A stretch of 64,000 nucleotides of DNA, from positions 133,133 through 197,132 of the forward strand of contig ML213530.1 in assembly GCA_004369045.1 (NCBI GenBank), given 5' to 3'. Under the pieces are notes generated by a model. The model did not search any database. It saw only the letters and a program-made list of their open reading frames with translations, and was not told the DNA's origin. Position 1 is the stretch's first letter; each line of letters opens with the position of its first letter. The position numbers and the translations under genes are program-made. Shown piece after piece: positions 1 through 11,896 of the stretch. The stretch is from Heliocybe sulcata (Eukaryota > Basidiomycota > Agaricomycetes > Gloeophyllales > Gloeophyllaceae).

Positions 1-72
1 GCCAGCCACCGCCAGCCGCTCCAGAAACTGCATTAATACCTCCCCCCCTCTCTCCTCCAGTCCCCACACATT

Positions 73-1950
73 ATGGAACACTTTACTGTTACTCAACTTT
101 TAAGTGCAACTCTCTCTGGTCCTTCGGTCCTCGACACCGTCGACGTCTTCCGCCTCTCTCTGCTCTTCAGGAGTGTCGCTCCTGTTCTGAGACGGCTCCT
201 CTCCTTCATCTTCGGATGTATGCAGGCCCTCTCGCTGCCAGCACCAGCTCTCACTATCTTGCTGGATGCCGCACCCGACGACATGGAGAAGACGACATCG
301 ACGTTCCCCGTTGAAGCCTTTGGTCTTGGATTGGTTGTACTTATTATAGGTTTTATTGCCGGCGCCGTTTGGTTATTCGTTACAAGGACACCCGTACGCT
401 TCGACGACTCTAATTCGACCCCCGTGGCGGATTGGATAGTCAATTCTATCACGCACTCCATTCATATTCCTTCGGTGAGTGTATTTGTTGTGTTGCATGT
501 CACAAAAGACTAACACCACTCCACAGGACGCTCTCGTGCACTCTCCGATGCCCTCCGAGATCGACCTTGCCAACGTCTCTCCAGGCTCAGTGGATGATGC
601 TCCGAACAGCTTGGACAACACCCCCTCCAGATTAGATGCCTCTCGCAACAATGTTAGTGCTCGTTCGAGTCAGAAGACGAAGCTTCTGGGCAATCCAGCC
701 GTGTCGCGATTGGTAAGCACGTTCGTATACGCACCTGATCAAGTACTGACTCTATCCCTCTTTAGCGTGAGGATCACAGCGCAAACGCCTCGCCAGAACC
801 GGAAGCTTGCATGGACCGTTCTTCCAGTTTCGGCTTGGCCGCTTACCTTCCTCCGCTCTCGCCATCTTCGACATCCTCTTCACCATCCGACTCTCTCCGC
901 TCCAACGCCACGTACCGCACCCTCTCAGAAATATTGGATTACTCTCACATGTCGGAGAATGTTTCAACTGAAAAGGCGCAGGAAGTGTTCGCCCGCGATC
1001 TCCTCCCTGAGTCGACAAGCTGCCGGCTCCCAACAATACCCTCGCTCGACTTTGACAAGCTCTCCGTCGGCGACATTGAAGACCCGCTAGTTTTCTCAGG
1101 CGGTATGATTTCAAGAATGGCGAGCCCTCCTCCATTGATATCGCAAGGCCGCCGGAGCCGCCCTCAAGATGTAAGGGGCACCTGGCGTACAGTAAGTCTA
1201 TTTTCGTCATCTCTCCACACAGTACTAACGTGGCTTGTGCTGTGGCAGAAGAGCCTCATAGCGAGAGCCGCGACCGCTCCTCCTTCGACGTCGCAAGGCC
1301 GCCGGGATCGCCCTGAAGACGTAAAGGGCACTGGGTACCCAGTAAGTGCACCTAATCCTCTCCCAGAATGATCTTGACATGGTCTTGTTTCTTTCAGATT
1401 GGCCTCGGTTCAGCAGAGAAGCGTCTAGCAGCAGCTCGCCCCTTATCCACTACTTCGCATCTCCGCGTACGCGTGCCTTTAGAACGTGGCCTGCCGCGTA
1501 ACCCTGAAGACGTAAGGGTTTCCGGACGATGGGTGCGTATTCTCGCACCTCCCCGAAAGTCCGATCTGACCACTTATTCTCCAGTATATCTCAGACCAGC
1601 CATCTACACGGGCGACTCGCAGGCCACCGACTCGTTCGAGGGGTCACCCTGCTGCTAGGAGCAAGTACATGAGCGACTACGAACGCGAGGCACGAGAAGC
1701 CATCGCGAGGTGCAAGGAGCTCAGGCGAAGAGGAGCAGCATTAAACGAGCGCATCGAGAGGACCACGAGGCGCATAGCGGAATTGAGGATCAGATGGTGC
1801 AAAGCTGAAGAAAGAAGGGCGGTGTACGAGCTGGCCGAGGCCCGCAACGAGGAACCTCCACCGCCCAAGCCTCCGCCGGAGCCGCCAGTTAAACTCCCAC
1901 CGATCGCAACGCCGGACTGCAGCATGACCGAAGATGAAGACGACGACTAG
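73..1950 (+). CDS. MEHF family membrane protein, copy A (6 exons, unknown function)
   Basis: I do not recognise this family. Exon 1 (73 to about 477) encodes a hydrophobic N-terminus, then one strong membrane segment (FGLGLVVLIIGFIAGAVWLF) followed by a polar stretch. Exon 2 starts near 528 and exon 3 near 766, giving a serine/proline-rich region. Three short exons then carry repeated modules ending R-R-x-x-P-(Q/E)-D-V-(R/K)-G (near 1140-1192, 1248-1341 and 1398-1531). The last exon (from about 1586) holds an E/R/K-rich probable coiled coil, a proline run and an acidic tail ending EDEDDD. All exons join in frame with GT-AG introns of 50-60 bp. It is closest to copy B in exons 2-4. Its upstream neighbour lies outside the window; downstream lies an AKR gene tail. 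Gene structure is well supported; function is unknown. Confidence 0.75.
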
Positions 1951-2223
1951 TCCACGAGGCCTACGCTCCCCCGGGCTACATCCGTGGACGACTACCCGAC
2001 TACTCCCAACACTACCTGGTCCTTGACGCGCCTACGCTCCCCCGGGCTACAAGTCAGCGGACGACCATCCCTTGCAACCGTTCCGACTTCAAACTACCCG
2101 AACCACGACGCGCCTACGCTCCGCCGGGCTACAAGTCAGTGGACGACCTCTAGCACCAACTATCCGACCCAAGACGCGCCTACGCTCCCCCGGCTACCGT
2201 CGCGGACATGCCTTTTGCAATGA
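1951..2223 (+). repeat. C-rich short repeats after MEHF copy A
   Basis: Four imperfect copies of a 22-bp core (CGCCTACGCTCCCCCGGGCT plus AC), spaced about 57-91 bp apart, start right after the MEHF stop codon. The frame that follows the TAG stays open through the repeats until a TGA at 2221-2223, encoding a threonine/proline-rich tail that ends PSRTCLLQ. The same array follows copies B, C and D. Confidence 0.8.
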
Positions 2224-2438
2224 TTCAGTGTGCCAATATATCTAGATGTTTCTTTCTGGATTTGTATATGATAGACTGTAGATTTGGATGGACCGTTTGT
2301 AGACTGCAAGTATATAGATAGACATGCCTCTGTTTCGCATTGTACATGACAGGAGAATGCAAGATATTCATTCGCCAGCATTTAGATAGCCCGTCTGAGT
2401 ATCCATTTTCATTGGAACGCAAAGTGTACTGGGACGTG

Positions 2439-2572
2439 TTAGTGGCGGTACGGGAACGTATTGCCCTTCAGCGAAACCCAAGCATCATCCAAAATCTGAA
2501 CGACGTCTTCCGCTAATATGGACACACTCAGTAAATCGGGCGGGTCGAGCAGAGGTATAATCCTCACGCAGC
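2439..2572 (-). pseudogene. AKR7-type aldo-keto reductase, 3' terminal remnant
   Basis: On the minus strand, the peptide EDVVQILDDAW followed by SLKGNTFPYRH and a stop matches the C-terminal exon of the two intact AKR genes at 44.8-46.5 and 51.3-53.0 kb. Homology stops just after the preceding intron, near 2572. Only this tail is present, so it is a dead remnant carried along with MEHF copy A. Sequence between 2224 and 2438 also matches the intergenic spacer between MEHF copy C and its AKR. Confidence 0.75.
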
Positions 2573-2769
2573 TGCGACGTTTGATGTGATAAAGCATTGA
2601 CCTCATTATACATTGCACACCGCAATACCGTAGGGACATATGCTACAGCAAAGGGGACCACATGGCCTAAGGGTGTCCGAAAGTGACAATCAGAACAAAC
2701 GGCATCCGAGCAGCACGGACGCCTGGGCGGCGAAGGAAAAGCACAGCGAAACGAGCCTATACCCGAACG

Positions 2770-3850
2770 TCACTGCGTCAATGTCGAAACTAGCGTTCCT
2801 AGGTCTAAAGATGCGAGGGAGTAGTATCCTGAAAGCAACGGCCCGTCAAGGCAACGTACCTTCACAAGCTCGTTTGCACTGCGCCATGCCCTGCAGGTGG
2901 GCGTCTTCGCGCGCGGACTCGGCGCTGGATGCGGACGAGGATTTGCGGCGCGCGAGATCCTGTATGGGAGCAGGTGAGCTGCCGTATAATATGGGAGGGC
3001 GGGAATGTCCAGGCGTGAGAGAGCGCGAGAGGAGGGATCAGTGGGATAGACGAGAAAGCACAGGATAGGAACTCGGCATGCTGGTGATGATCAGGCGAGA
3101 GAAGGGATTGTATGCACGAGAGCCGGCTACTTGGAATGGAGAGACGCACGAGGAAGGTCCCTTGCTCCTCCACAATCTGCTCCCACAACGCGCGGATCTC
3201 GTCTTCGGCCGCTGCGTAGGCGGCGACGAAGGATTCGTATGCTTGGTTCCTGCAAGCGCAGTGAGAGCGATTCGCATCATAGGCATCCGTGTCTCAGAAG
3301 GGCGTTGGGTAAGTGTGATGGAGAGAGGTGGGGGTGTACGCGCTCGGAAGGGGAAAAGAGATGCGGATGCATGTATGCGTGACCGATTGAGGACAGAACA
3401 GACAAACGGAACGCACATCTCCTCCGTCTTCCTGGCGAGCCGTGTTGTGTGGGCGGTTAGCTATACAGTGGACGTGTCAGCATTCGCATCAGGAACAAGG
3501 CAAGACAGAGCCGAATGACCAGACCAACAGAGAAACGCACCTTTTCTTCCAGCTGCTTTCTCCCAAACTGCAAAAACTTGTTTTCCTTCTCTTTCTTCTT
3601 CTTCTCCCACGACGCTGTCCCACACCTCCGTCAATCACCCACATACCGCCGCCTCATCAAGAAAGACGGAAAAAGCAAACCCTGCATCTGTTGGGCTACC
3701 ACCGCTAGCATATTCCTAAAACAGACTGTGAGCATACGCGTTCGAAAGACGGCGAGACGCGTACGCAGAGTCGTCGCTGCTCGCAGACTGCTGCGAGAGC
3801 GATATATCATTCTGTTCGGGTTTCCTTCTATGCTGAGTCGCGCGAGGCAT
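2770..3850 (-). CDS. Uncharacterised small protein, multi-exon model
   Basis: I do not recognise this gene. A minus-strand model starts MPRATQHRRKPEQND, continues through a stretch NMLAVVAQQMQ, a lysine/glutamate-rich segment (KKKKEKENKFLQFGRKQLEEK), then NQAYESFVAAYAAAEDEIRALW and a serine-rich segment, and ends LGTLVSTLTQ at 2770. The middle looks helical or coiled-coil. Introns at about 3670-3740, 3260-3540, 2990-3145 and 2845-2875 have GT-AG ends, but one donor is weak (GTTTGC) and a very small exon near 3420 is needed to keep the frame, so exact boundaries are uncertain. The alternation of open segments with plausible splice sites is the main support. Confidence 0.4.
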
Positions 3851-4712
3851 AGTGAGCTAGAGAACGAGGACGCGTCCTGGTGTGACATGAAGTTTACGCG
3901 GTCACATGGTTTGTGACAACAACCCGCACCATGCCATTTCGCTGGAATGCAATCCAACGACTACATATCTCCGTCGCTTGGGACGTTCACGCATCAAGAC
4001 GAACCACAGCGTATTACTAGTGCATTAACAGAAACCTACATACCAGCCATATAAATATTTACCGGTTACCGATGGCTCCTACCTTCGGAATTCAATCTAT
4101 CTAACGAGCAAGCACGCCAATATTCCTGTACAGCTGTCCAACCCGATCTTGCAGTGCCAAATAAATCACCACACCTCCGCCGCGCTCTGCGCCCGTGTCT
4201 TACCGAGGCCTCGAGGCGGCAGCTGAAACACTACGCCAGCCCTTCATCTCCTCCCGACATCACCCGCAGCGCTTCCCGCCGCCCTTGGACTTCCTCTCAA
4301 TTTTCGCGCCTCGCCTGCCCCATTTGTATTTCTCCTCGCGACCCCAAGCACCCGTACGAGATCTACCCACTCCCATTAATATTCACGCTCACACTGGGAA
4401 ACCCGCCTGTCCTCTCAGTCAATCGTCCCCCCTTCTACTGCGCACAGACCATCCAGGAAACCCACTCCCCATCCTCGCTTATCAACGTTGTGTTAACCAA
4501 CACGCTTCTTAACCTTAGCCTTCAGCCTCGCGATCCTCCCGCGCCCCATCTCCCGGCCTACCTCTACCTGTCAGGCGTCCATCAAGACCACTCCCCCTCT
4601 CATCTCCCGGCCTACCCAGGATAAACGCGCCCACTTTCTTACATCAAACATACACCAACCAAAATCACAACCCATTACTTTGCCTCCAAGAAAACTACGA
4701 GACGTACACTAC
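3851..4712. other. Intergenic stretch, no gene recognised
   Basis: An open plus-strand frame at 4154-4624 is proline/serine-rich, matches nothing I know and overlaps a frame of the same kind. The C-rich composition resembles a fungal promoter or untranslated leader more than coding sequence. Confidence 0.5.
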
Positions 4713-7073
4713 TCAGCTATAAAATAAATCTGTATATATCACCCGAGACCCAAAAAAAGCGGGAGAGCGTGTCCGTGAGCACGATGATGGCTGCGGTCGT
4801 GAATGGCGATGGCGTATCGTATCAATAAAGCGGGGATGGCGTGTCGTAGAACATAAAGTGGTGATGGCGATGGCATGACCGACCACAGCCAAGCACATCA
4901 TACAAAAAGTGGTCATTGATATACCCGTGAACGCGTAAAGTGGCGATGACGATCCCGACACGAAACCCAGCTCCTACGAGCCAGGAAACGGGGCACTGAT
5001 CATGTCGGCAACGGGGCGCCCTACCGCCCCTCCTCCCCCACCTCCTTATGCCGACTAACCTTCTCCACCCCCGCACCAAGCGCAGTCTTCCTCTGCTCCT
5101 CCTCCTCCTCCTCTTCCTCCATATCTTCCTCCTCCTCCTCCTCCTCCTCCTACAACCCCCAATCAGCCTCTGCCCCCAATTCAAACCAAAACAAACACCC
5201 ACCTCATCCTCAACCCTATGCCCCTCACTGCTCCCCTCCTCACTCTTCCCCGCTTCCTCCTCAACCTCCACCTCCTCCTCCTTAATCTCCACAATCGACG
5301 GCGCCTTCTCCTGCCCCTCCCCCCCATGATGCGAATGATGCCGATGATGATGCGGAACCGCCACAGTCGTATACACATGCTCAGGCTCCTCCTTCACATC
5401 AATCACCTCCTCCTCCTCCTCCTCCTCCTCCTCCTCCTCCTTCTCCTCTTCCCGCTCCTCCTCCACCCGCCTCTCCTCCACCTCACGCGCAGGCTCCCCC
5501 CCACCCTCCTCATCATGATCACTAACCCTAATCTCCGGCGCCCCCTCCCTCGCCTCCCTCTCCCTCTCCACCCTCTCCCTCTCCCTCTGCTCCCTCCTCC
5601 TCCTCACCCACCCCATCCCACTCCCATCATCATCATCCTCCTCCTTCTTCGCCGCCCTTCCCCCAACAGTCTCCCCACCCTGCACCTTCTTCCACACCTC
5701 ACTCCCCCCACCACTCCCACCCACACTCCCCATCCCCCCATACCCCCACTCCACAAACTCAGGCTCATCCCTCACAGTCGCAAACGGATTCGCATTCTTA
5801 TACCCATACCCCCCCTCCCGGCTCTTCGCACCATAAATCCGCCCATTCAACATCCGCATCCCCCGCCCGCCCTGGCCCCCGCCCCCGCCCACGGACGCCA
5901 GCGAGGTCGTCGACGCCGCACCCGACCCAGCGCTATGCGGCCGTTTCTTCCGCTTCCCCCCGAGGAGCTTCCGTTTCCTCGTCTCGTCCGGCTCCGAGGT
6001 GAGCGACTGCGTGCGCGCAAGAGCGAGCGTGCTAGAGGAGGCGCCGATGGTAGAGGACGTGGCGTACGACTGCGTGGATTGCGTGGAGGAGAAGCGAGAA
6101 AGCGCGGCGCCGTAGCTGAAACCTGGGGAGGGGTCGCGTGAGGACGATCTGAGCACGTAGAGTAAATCAGTATTCGTGTATACAGGGTATGGGCGTAGAT
6201 GATGGATAAAAATAACAATCACGGGCGAATAGGTGCCGGTGGGAAGATGAAGATGGGCGTTGATTCGAGAAATCACCGCCGGCGGAGTCATTTGTGCGCG
6301 CAACAAAGGGCAGAGGCTTACCTGGCGAGACCGACGCTCTCGGTGCTAGTATTTGGGAAGTTGAGAAGGGGCTTCTTGGAGAGACTCATGGGCATGAGGA
6401 GGGGCTTCCATAGTTTTCTCGTCAGGCCTTTCTTGGAGCTGGTAGACGGGCCCGGGAGTGTCCCCGGGAAACACGCGGCGGTGGTGGGCGAGGACGGGCC
6501 CGAGGGCGTAGAGTACTCATATTGCGATGCTGAGGAGACCGAAGATGCAAGGGACGGAGGGTCGAGGGGCGGGGGGAGCTTGTAGGTGCCGATCCTAGGA
6601 GAATCGATGACCTCCCACTCGGCGACCTGCGGGTTCACCTGGGGGGAGACGGGGGCGGAGCGCGATGTGGCGGGGCCAATAGTAAACTTTTTGGAAGAGG
6701 GGGTGGCGGAGGAGGGGATCTGTGCGTCGTCGTCGTCGACGGGGATGGGGAGCTCGTCGCCGCCGTCTGTGACGAAGACGGCGCGGCGGGGGTCGGGGAG
6801 GGGCGCGAAGCGGATCTTGCGGGTGGGCAGGGAGGAGGAGCGGTGTGTGCGGGCGGGGTGGGGCCTGTCTGCGTCCGTGGAGGAGGAGTAGAGGGCGTCG
6901 TCGTCTGTTGCGGTGGAGGAGGACGAGGAGGAGAGGGAGGTGTAGGAGGCGGGGTGGGGCAGCGGGAATGCGTGTTGTCGTGGGGAGGGGTTGAGCAGGA
7001 TGCCCTGCTGTGGCGGTTGCTGGCGCAGGTGCGGGCTGAAGGGGCTCTGGGACTGCAGGACGGCGGTCATGGT
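4713..7073 (-). CDS. Low-complexity, acidic conserved fungal protein (unknown function)
   Basis: The most likely start is the ATG at 7073 (MTAVLQSQSPFSPH). The first exon includes the segment RKIRFAPLPDPRRAVFV, which I associate with uncharacterised basidiomycete proteins, and a basic patch near SLSKKPLL. After an intron at about 6150-6320, exon 2 contains serine-rich, glycine-rich (YGYKNANPF, EFVEWGYGG), R/E-rich and poly-glutamate segments. The long E run is encoded by CTC/CTT repeats at 5400-5460. Two further introns (about 5150-5205 and 4975-5060) would add another acidic segment and a hydrophobic C-terminal exon ending at 4713; reading straight on gives a different tail ending at 4822. 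The gene is likely real; the C-terminus is uncertain and no enzymatic motif is visible. Confidence 0.6.
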
Positions 7074-10000
7074 TGCAGCGGGGATGGATTGGATGCAGTC
7101 ATAATTAGATTCAGAATTATATGTCCACCGTAGCGAGCCAAGTGCCAAGCTTCTTATTGTGTCCGGGGTCCAGTCCAATCTAGATTGTGACGTGACGGTT
7201 GACAGATGAGTCGTGCCCGTGTTCTGGCTTGCATGGTCCTTTTCTGGCCACGATTGGTTGGACTGTACTCACCGCCTAACGTGGCCCTCTTGACGAAGCT
7301 CGTCCATCGATACTCTCGGATCCACAGAGGCCCAGGCTCTCACTGCATCCTCCGGCTCCGATCCTCGTGAAATGCGACTCCTGACAAATTCACCGCGTCC
7401 TCTGCCACTCGCCCGTCGCCAGCTCGACCGTCTCCCGCCGCGCCCTCGACTATCAGCCCAATATCAGCTCCGCCCAACCTTACCTCAACCCTATTTCCCC
7501 GCATCACTCCTCCGCCACAAGCCTCTCCTTCCCCATTGTCCATGTCTTCTGATGGCCATCCATTTTGCTTCCGCCTTTCTTCGCCCGATTTGCCGCTGAT
7601 GGTTATCAATACCCGGCCAATGGCAGCACTCGACCAATGGCGGCTGCTCCGAGTCAAACGACCTGAATCAAGCCCAAGCCCGTCCAAGCCAACTATCCAC
7701 ACATCACCATCACCTCGGGTTATTCCGCCTGGTCTAGCTGTTGTGCGTTAACGTTACCCGTCTCGATTCTCTGATAATATTTCCAGACGACGCGCATCCA
7801 CCCGGCTCCGCAGTCCGCCTGCGCAGTCAAGCAGATTACCTAGGAACAGATCCACCGGCACTCGCCGCGCCACCATCACCCCCTTAGCCGCCTCCGACGC
7901 GCATTACTTAGCACTCGTAAGCCCATCTCTTCGTCAGCTGCCGGCATTCTCTATCAGTCACTCCTTCCGCGCCCAATGCCCGACGCTGCGATTCCGAGAA
8001 GCCTGCGCCTCGTCACCCGCGTTTGTAGATCCCCTTCGACGAACGTTCGAAAGGACAGGGTCGGCCTCGCTGTCCCTGGATAGAATCCTCCACCTGGATA
8101 CCTGGTGGTCTTACTAAGGGTACACCGTCACCACTCGATGGTCAACTTTAAATCTTCCCCATTCCCAACCCGTGCTCGTCGGAGCCGACCCGCGCTGGAA
8201 GCTTAAGCGCGCCGCAGTACGGGTTACCTGGTACCCTCTCGTCGACGAACGTGTGATGCTATTTCTCCTTGTCGTGCGCCGTGGCGGTAGGTTGGACGCG
8301 CTATCACATATCAATCTACCAGAATAAGCAAGACTCTGGCGATCCGCGCTCAGTTCGTCTTTCCTGGTAGCTTCTCTGTTCCAGTATCGGCATTCTCAGA
8401 TATGGAGGACGAGCGGATGACGTCCTCCCGCTGCCTCGCCCTCCTAGATGTTTGCGCGAGACCGGACGTGACTCGCTTCTTTCTGGAGGACGGTTCTCCC
8501 GCCGGTGATCCAGCCTCGACAGCGGTCGTGGCCGCTCCGGGCACATACTAGGCGAAGCGTGTGAGCGCGAGCAGGATGGCTTGCTCTGGAGGTGAGCGCT
8601 CCCGACGCTGACGCGCCCTCGGACACTCCTTCCTCCCCCCACCTCTTTCTCTTCACTCGCGGACTCTGTGCATGAATCTAATCACGCCCGCAGAGGCTTT
8701 ATTAGACTGCCTTGCCTCCGCGCCTTTCTGCTAGGTCAGTTTGACCCCCTTCAAACTTCTTATTTGTAGTAAAGGCTCAGCTTTGGGTCCACGTTGCCCC
8801 GGATGCTGCTTCGTGCCTTGCGGAATTTGGGCATCTTTACTTAACGTTAACGTCGCTTTGCAGCACTCGCCGATCGAGGATTCTCCGATGGACTTTAAAG
8901 GGAAGCAAACAACTAAGCGATGGTGTGTGTCCGAATGTTGGCGCTACTTCTCTCGGTGGTGCGCAGAAGTTATTGGCATGCTTCGATTCCGCTGGATGTT
9001 AGTTGCTAGTGCTGGAGCTCTATCACTGCTGCTCCACGCCTCTGTCCCCGCACTTCCATCTCCTTTTTTGGGGCTTTAGCACGGTGATTTGCTTCCGTGT
9101 GATTTAGGTTCGGGCTGGCGAGGTACCCGTTCCATGACGTCGGTTATTGCTTCGCAGTCCTCCGGCGGTTCAGATCGTCCTCTGCAGGTATGTTACGCCT
9201 GGGATAAAGCTCCCAAATCCTTCCTCCCGCGATGCATGTATTTCTGGTTACCACGGCGCACACGACATCAAATCAAGGAGGACGCGAGATGGCATCCAAA
9301 CTCGGGGAGGACCGTTGACGAACGTGCGTCCCCCGGGCACTTTCTTCCCCTCTATTTCCCCCGCCCGTCCGCGTCGTTATCTGCGTGTCCGACTGCAAAT
9401 ACGCTCTTGCTCGTCTATGAGCCGCCTCGCTAGGATCGTCGGTGCGTGAGAGGCCGAGGATACACCTATGCCACGTTTGTCGACGAGGCGCGAACATATG
9501 TGGTTTGGGGCGGTTATCTAGACGCCGGGGATGGAGCTCGAGATTAGATGGCTCGTGTGGTAGATTGAAGATCCGGGTGAGCTGCAGTGAGTAAGCTGAT
9601 TGATGCGTTTGGGTTAGGTGGACTTGGCAGGTTGCTTTGTGGTTAGGCTGGCAGTCAAGGTGCCGGACGGACGTGAAGCGGAGTGGCATGCCCGTTTGCG
9701 AGCAGCTTATCCCAGCTCAGTGTACACTGCAAGTCTGAACGATCATTGTGGGCGCACCCTCTCGGGTGTCGCGGAGCTGGGCTTCGCATTTTAATTTCCG
9801 TGCATTCTGCTCTTCTAGGCGCGCTCTGTCCATGCGCTTGACACTGCATAACGGGAGAAATCGATTACAGGCTCCGGGTTGGCTTGTCACGCGAGCCAGC
9901 ATTGCTTGTGGCTTCCATGTGTAGTCTTCTTCTGCCTCTAGAGTCTAGACAACGGAGGTCACGGTGTGGGCGCGTCGATGCACCTACCTTCATACCCGGA

Positions 10001-11259
10001 CTCTTCCTGGGCAAGGAACGATCGTAGGTGCCTGTAGTCCCTGCAAGTAAGTCAGAATGGGAACCATATAGCTCACTTGTTCGGCTTCCATTCCCATAGC
10101 TCGTCCTGTTTGACAGAAAACGCTATGTTCTTCGCGCCCGATGCGTCTCCAACTTGCCTCGTATATATATCGCATGCTGATCCATCATCCCGCAACTCTT
10201 CCCGCCATTCTCTGAACGCCGGCCTCAGCGTCCGAAGAGGGCCCCATCCACCCCTGCTTCCCACCCGGCGACGCGTCGTCTCCGTTCCCAGTCACGCCCA
10301 CGCCCAAGAATACCGTGCCCCTGCTCTTGATTACGGTTTGCCTACCACATTCGCGGTCCCGCACCGCCTTTTGAACACCCTTGGCTCGACGTTGCTTGCA
10401 ATGGACGCGGACCGACCCGAACCCCTGGGCCGCCCATGCCATTCGTGAGACTGGGTTTAGGTCACCTGAAGTAATGTGGGTGGCGGACTCGGGCCTGCTT
10501 CATCTCGGACGGTCGGACAGGTCTGCGGTCGAGTCACCCTTACGGCCGATGACTCTGGTATAGCTCACAGGCAGTCGCACAAATGAAGTTCAAGGTCCAA
10601 GCGATGGGGGCCGTCGACTATGAAGGCTCTAGGACCGTATGCCATAGCCGTGGTTCTAGCCTGCGTGATCCAGTGGAGCGCCTGCAACGTCAATCGCCTC
10701 TGGTCTCGTCGTCGCGATGCCTCGCTCGAGGAAGGTCTGCCCTTCTTACCGACATTACGTCTGACACCCTTCCTCATCTACGTAGCCTTCTCTTGGGTTT
10801 GTCGGGAAATGATGTCTTGGCTGCAGTGGTCCCAAAGCTCTTAATGCCATTGGCCGCACCGTCAGTGGCGGTCTCACCTGGGTTAAGTTACGGCAATCGA
10901 GCTGGCCTGCGGATTTTGCGATTCGCCAAGTGGTCAGAGGGTGCCATCATGAACTTTGAAGCTTGGCCTTGAAGCAGATGTGACTTCTAGCTCGACGATG
11001 CGCTGGAAGCTGGAGTCAACCGGTATTTAATATCGGACGCTGAGCATTTGTATCTGGATTATCGGTAACGCTAAACAGCAGCGTCTCCATGCATATACGA
11101 TATTGTATTCGTGAATCATGGCTTTTTGAATCTGCGTTGCCTACCAGCCTATAGCTATAACCTCTGATATCATCATAGCTGTCCGCCTAGAATTTATACT
11201 GCAACCCCGGATCTCTGCCGTCCATATTTGACGAGTGCCTATCGGAGAAGGCTGTGCTC
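7074..11259. other. About 4.2 kb with no recognisable gene
   Basis: Open frames of 60-138 codons occur on both strands but none shows a familiar motif, consistent exon chaining or a matching neighbour frame. Base composition is balanced and CpG-rich, unlike AT-rich or mutated repeat DNA. The first 250 bp probably hold the promoter of the 4.7-7.1 kb gene, and CCAAT-type motifs occur near 7250 and 7600-7640. I could not identify terminal repeats or transposase-like motifs. Confidence 0.5.
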
Positions 11260-11713
11260 AATTACAGGTATGATCGATCGGGAATCGGAAGCACTAGACA
11301 GGGGACGGTACGCGCATATATCTCAAAGTCTTCATCATATAACATCTCATATTTCTGTAGACCAAGTAACGAAGAAGAAGGTGGGCAAGAGACGCGATAG
11401 GTCCCTGATAAATGCCACAGCGGTCGTCGATAAGAATCAAAACACACTCGGACACATATAACCCGCAACGCTTCCATCTTGGCTGGCAACGCTATCCGCG
11501 ACACAGCCCACAATGAGCGGACCGACGCTCGATCACTGCCGTCGTAGAGTCCCCGGGCACTCTCCTGCGCTCTGCTGGGCGTACAGCGCCTTGCGAGACG
11601 AGGCGTCGATTGGGTGGAAACGAGGGTGTGTGGCAGGTCAGACGACCGACGTTGCGCCATCATGTGCGGACGATAGAACGGAGCTGCTGTGACTCACCGG
11701 TGCCGCTCATTCT
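11260..11713 (-). CDS. Possible small spliced gene, unidentified
   Basis: A minus-strand ATG at 11713 (MSGTG) is directly followed by GTGAGT. A long open stretch (11460-11590) includes GLYDGSDRASVRSLWAVSRI and is followed by a GT-AG interval before another open segment ending at about 11262. No homologue comes to mind and the frame across the junctions is not secured, so this is only a candidate. Confidence 0.25.
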
Positions 11714-11896
11714 TACCGACCTATAGCGTGTCGACAACCCGTCCGCACAAGAAACTGGACAACAATGTGCAGGCTCCATGGCACGAGGACCAGTACTGCA
11801 TACGAAAATTTGTTTGCTGCAAGCCTTGATGAAGGTTGTCTAGCGATCATAGATCAAAGACATCCAGGAAAATTTATGTATTACTCATCAAACGGT

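Noticed and set aside
73-2223. MEHF as a mobile element
   Set aside because: Copies are always accompanied by the same neighbours or their remains, with no terminal repeats or target duplications visible; segmental duplication explains the spread.
5218-6141. Long plus-strand leucine/proline-rich frame of 307 codons
   Set aside because: It is the antisense shadow of the Glu/Gly/Ser-rich minus-strand gene; CTC/CTT repeats make poly-Leu on this strand.
10583-10972. 129-codon plus-strand frame in the gene-free island
   Set aside because: An overlapping frame in the same place is equally open, and there is no motif or exon partner.
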